Shown here piece by piece: positions 45,317-48,283 of a stretch of 48,283 nt of DNA; position 1 is the stretch's first letter; the number at the start of each line of letters is the position of its first letter. The notes beneath the pieces were generated by a model. That model searched no databases, was not told the DNA's origin, and saw only the letters and a list, made by a program, of their open reading frames with translations. Origin of the DNA: Thermomucor indicae-seudaticae (lineage: Eukaryota; Mucoromycota; Mucoromycetes; Mucorales; Lichtheimiaceae). The position numbers were made by a program, and so were the translations under genes. The stretch is taken from contig JSYX01000235.1 of assembly GCA_000787465.1 (NCBI GenBank), forward strand, positions 1-48,283. Direction: 5' to 3'.

Positions 45317-45599
45317 TTCGTAGACTCATCCCGTGCACCCCTCTCTCTTCAACCCCCAATACATCTTTATTCTCTCTCTCTCTTTTATTTTTCTCTTCTT
45401 TTTATTACTATTCTCTTCAAGCATACCCGCCCAATTCCCCGGTATACTTTTTTCATCTTATCTTTACTTTTTTACATATTGTAGATAACAAAAAAGGAAC
45501 AAAGAAAAAGAGATTAAAAATTTTTTGTTACTAGGCATACTAATAATAATCATCACCGATTCCATCAAAGAGTGTGTGTCGTGACTATTGCAATGGCTA
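45317..45599. other. 3' region of the methyltransferase gene
   Basis: About 280 bases, pyrimidine-rich (CTCTCT and TTTTT runs) then A-rich near 45487-45510; fits a 3'-UTR and terminator. No gene. Confidence 0.4.
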
Positions 45600-46060
45600 T
45601 CGTTTGAAAAGGAAAGGCAGGATAGTAGTAGGATTAAGGAGGGTCCAGTCTTCTGGCCAGGGCGAGGTCCCTGTTTGGGTCTGACATTTTAGCAATTGAA
45701 ACGGGCGTCTGGGTTCCAGATCTTTGGCTTCGTGGGACAAAGAAGACAGCCACTGGATCGGTGCGTGACATATTTGCCTATAGAGTATTTCCAAGGCGTT
45801 GCTGCTATGAACGACCTACAAGCAGTGCATAGAGCAGAATGCCAAGACTCCAGCAATCGACCGCAAATGTGTAATACCAACACGATTGCTGGTGCAAGGT
45901 GCCACAAAATGTGTCGATCTTCTTCTTTCGGTGATAGAGTTCTTTGCAGAGTCGAGACCTCGGCATCAAGCAGAATGCTCGAGGTCGCGGTAAACAACAC
46001 CGTGTCTCGTATGCAATTCGTGGAGCGCACAGACCACCTCTCTCTCTATTACACTATTAT
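45600..46060 (-). pseudogene. Dead AGC-type protein kinase fragment
   Basis: Three minus-strand frames alternate in correct kinase order: VVCALHELHTRHGVVYRDL (subdomain VIb), ILLDAE, then LCKELYHRKKKIDTFCGTL, YTFAVDCWSLGILLYALLVG (subdomain IX), and LYRQICHAPIQWLSSLSHEAKDL. Missing between them are the KPEN of the catalytic loop, the DFG segment, and the EYMAPE motif, lost by deletions inside exons that no splice pair explains. The N-lobe is absent. YRDL plus CGTL and the MYRQI-like helix point to an AGC kinase of the S6K/SGK/RSK type. It cannot encode an active kinase. Confidence 0.72.
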
Positions 46061-46083
46061 TTTCCCTCACCTTTTTTAACTTA

Positions 46084-46424
46084 CACTGTGGGAAAGAATT
46101 GGGTGAATTTCGGGTGAAAACCGGGTGAAAGAGCTTAATGAGAACCGGTTTTCACCCGATAGTCGTCCAATCCTTTTCCACGGTGGACAATGTTAATTTT
46201 GGGCGGAAACCTGCCAAAAATTGGTGAAAATCGAGTGAAAATCTCTCGAGTAGAGTCCATATAACATAGAATGATACAAGTGTAAGTGGAATATGCTTGC
46301 TTCTGTTGTGAGGTGAAAATCGGGTGGAATCCGGTTGAATTCAGGGTGAAGGTGAAAATTGGGTGAAAGAGCTTAACAAGAACCGGTTTTCACCCGAAAT
46401 TCACCCAATTTTTTCCCACAAGTG
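46084..46424. mobile_element. Non-autonomous CACTA-like DNA element (MITE)
   Basis: A 341-bp element with about 42-bp terminal inverted repeats starting CACT(T)GTGGGAAA and running through GGGTGAATTTCGGGTGAAAA; the two arms differ by one indel and one substitution. It is flanked by TTA at 46081-46083 and 46425-46427, a 3-bp target duplication. CACT termini and 3-bp duplications are features of CACTA/EnSpm elements. Inside, words GGTGAAA/TTTCACC and GAGCTTAA-x3-GAACCGG recur next to both ends, like subterminal transposase-binding repeats. No coding frame. Confidence 0.75.
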
Positions 46425-46657
46425 TTACGTGGAATCGCTCCAAGTTGGAAAGGATTTTCCCCGCCCCAAGCACTTTTTTAATCTCTTTTATGAATTCAAA
46501 TAAAGTGTATCTGTTTTTATTTTGCTTGAAAGGGTGTCATTGACTGCGTCACTGAGATACGACGGAATTACTTGAAAGTTAAAAGCAGATAAAGGAGAAC
46601 AATACAAAGAATTCACGAAGGAAAACGAGTATTTGTTACTGTGAGGGGTATATATCA

Positions 46658-47750
46658 TCACTCGTTTAACATCCTCAGTATCTAGCTTGATAAATTACTA
46701 GACGTCTCTTGCGCGCCGTCCAATATACCGTGACATACCTCTACGGTTGTTATACGCTGCTTGACGGACCAAGTCAACATCTGAAGAATCAACGCAGTGT
46801 CTTGCTCCTGGACCACTTCAGATGCATTCAGCACAGCTTCAAGACTTTTCCGTCGATCCATATATTCTTCGTCTTCTTCTTCTTCGCTGCTGCTGCCATC
46901 ATCATCGTCATCCGTTGGACCAAAAAAGATCAACTTGTCGGCGTCAGGATAATGTTGCATTTCCTGAAACGTCATCAATTGTCAATTCATCCGACTCGTA
47001 TGAAAGATTTTCTTCTTCCAACCTCTTTGATGACAGTAGAAGACGGCGGTCCAAGTCGCTGGACGATGATACCGATCTGTTCCAGATCGGATTCGCCTGC
47101 AAAGACTGGGTATCCCAAGAGCAACTGGGCAAAGAGGGTGCCGAGCGACCAGATGTCTGTGGCTGGGGTATAGACGCAGTGGCCAAACAGGTGCTCTGGT
47201 GCCTTGTAGTATCGTGTCCCGATCACATCCATGTCTTCTTGCTGGTCAACGTCGGATACTGGATGGGCACATCCAAAATCGGTAATCGCAATACGCCAAC
47301 CGTCGGCGACGAGGATATTGGACGGACTGAGGTCACAGTGAATGATGCCCCTACCGTGCATGTAATGCAACCCCTTGGCGATTTGGTGCAAGGCCGATAG
47401 AGCCAACTGGCGGTTCTGGTTGCTCATGAAATCGAGCAGTGTATGTTCATAAAACGGAAACACCAGTAACTGTGCGTCGGCTGTCGTTTCTGAATGCAGC
47501 AAGTAAATGATCTACCCATCAGCAGTCTCAGTGTTGTTGTTGTTGTTGTCGTTGTTGGCCTTGTGCCGGGCATTCTTACGCAATGCTTGTTGGCATCCTC
47601 TTCTGAGCTCAGACCCAATGCTTTGAATGCCCATAATTCACGTTGACAATGGCGCTGCACCAGATGACCTGCATTCTTGGAGTATGTCTTGACAGCCTGG
47701 GTTTGCCCATCTTGAATGATCTTTTGGATACAAGAAAAGGTCCCCGACAT
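46658..47750 (-). CDS. Atypical CDK-like (CDK-activating-kinase-like) protein kinase
   Basis: Four exons on the minus strand: 47580-47750, 47023-47511, 46739-46963, 46658-46681; about 302 residues from the ATG at 47750. The N-lobe shows MSGTFSCIQK, TQAVKTYSK (VAIK Lys) and CQRELWAFKAL. The catalytic loop reads IIHCDLSPSNILV rather than HRDLKPxN, followed by ITDFGCAHPV, GTRYYKAPEHLFG and TDIWSLGTLFAQLLLGYPVF. The C-lobe has YPDADKLIFFGP and a very acidic insert (about 237-256), then QRITTVE and a 24-nt last exon (ILRMLNE). The glycine loop is poor in Gly and its first strand may come from an upstream exon not found; the frame closes at a stop about 40 bases above the ATG. Layout resembles Csk1/Cak1/CDK20-type kinases. 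The donor of intron 46964-47022 is GTTGGA, non-standard. Confidence 0.75.
47531..47556. repeat. (GTT)n repeat in a kinase intron
   Basis: A run of GTT units interrupted once by GTC, within intron 47512-47579 of the kinase gene. Confidence 0.65.
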
Positions 47751-47783
47751 TTGGGCTTCCACAAGACGGGAAATTGATACCAA

Positions 47784-48283
47784 AAATTATAGCTGTCGTC
47801 TTTGAAGCACAGAATGCTTTTCAACAGCACTGTTATGATACTGCATAGAATAACAAGTGTATAACACATCCACAACGGGAGTATATGCATAAGATACCTC
47901 GTCTCAATCTACGCTAACTCTAGTCTAGTAATTGGGAAAAAAAGGCCAGCAATAACTATCCTTAAGAGAACATGAATGGCAATCATCCCTCAGTCCATTG
48001 AAGATGTAACATCGAGGAAATGTCGTCTTATGGACGTTGCTGAAGTATTAGTAATCCGATGTTATTTGCAAGTGGGAACCAGTAGCATGCAGCAAAGCCC
48101 TTATGTCACCCCACTTTTAAGGCGACCTCCCCCAATTTCAAAATTTGATTTTCAAATCCCGCCATGTGTTGCTACCCTCGACTCGAAGTTTTTTTTCGCT
48201 TGCCATTGACCCTTTGCCGACTCATCACGTTCGCCCTGTTCGCATCTCGCAATCTGACCGCCAATCTCATCGTTAATGAACAC
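47784..48283. other. Window end upstream of the kinase gene
   Basis: About 500 bases. It may hold an upstream kinase exon or promoter, and the start of a divergent gene beyond the window, but no feature can be supported. Confidence 0.3.

Noticed and set aside
1..48283. CRISPR array, rRNA, tRNA or biosynthetic gene cluster
   Set aside because: No spaced direct repeats, no rRNA-like segments, no cloverleaf candidates, and the genes do not form a secondary-metabolite or assimilation cluster.

Overview
The window is eukaryotic nuclear DNA from a filamentous fungus, most likely of the Mucoromycota (Mucorales-like). The evidence is short spliceosomal introns (about 52-85 bp, GTAAGT/GTATGT donors, YAG acceptors), TATA-type promoters close to start codons, low-complexity fungal proteins, and intact fungal/eukaryotic housekeeping genes. 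No rRNA, tRNA, CRISPR array or bacterial operon was seen. All exon models were read by eye from splice signals and family conservation, and none has been tested against RNA data.

Left part (1-25 kb): a small secreted Tyr-rich repeat protein (206-460, -), a 2.5-kb stretch with no recognised gene, a disordered Ser/Pro-rich protein (3038-4072, +), then a dense block: plasma-membrane-type Ca2+ ATPase (6036-9913, +), slicer-competent Argonaute (10896-13917, +), Tup1-type co-repressor (14749-16724, +), AP-2 sigma adaptin (16905-17530, -), a CP2/Grainyhead transcription factor (17854-19803, -) and a universal-stress-protein gene (21193-22071, +). A spliced gene candidate of unknown family lies at 22737-23231 (-).

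Middle (25-35 kb): a 14-exon CLC-type Cl-/H+ exchanger (25422-28879, +), then an accessory, partly decayed stretch. This holds a small PB1-domain gene with a 57-bp tandem duplication (30458-30896, -), a retrotransposon Gag relic split by a near-perfect foldback (31182-31900), a Tnp2-like transposase relic (about 32150-32428), a two-finger zinc-finger gene (33306-34055, -) and a frameshifted zinc-finger relic (34830-35076, +).

Right part (35-48 kb): a multi-exon LtrA-family membrane protein with several micro-exons (35510-38919, -), a Dal5-like anion:cation MFS symporter (39729-41562, +), translation release factor eRF1 (41713-43237, -), a SAM-dependent methyltransferase (44074-45316, +), a dead AGC-kinase copy (45600-46060, -), a 341-bp CACTA-like non-autonomous element (46084-46424) and an atypical CDK-like kinase (46658-47750, -).

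The genes do not form one pathway. Recurrent themes are ion/Ca2+ transport (PMCA, CLC), gene silencing and repression (Argonaute, Tup1, CP2) and a transposon-littered 30-35 kb and 45.6-46.4 kb. The most unusual items are the 12-residue-repeat secreted protein, recurrent GC-AG introns with an identical donor, a cluster of micro-exons, the CACTA-like element, the foldback in the Gag relic, and a kinase with an HCDLSPSN catalytic loop.
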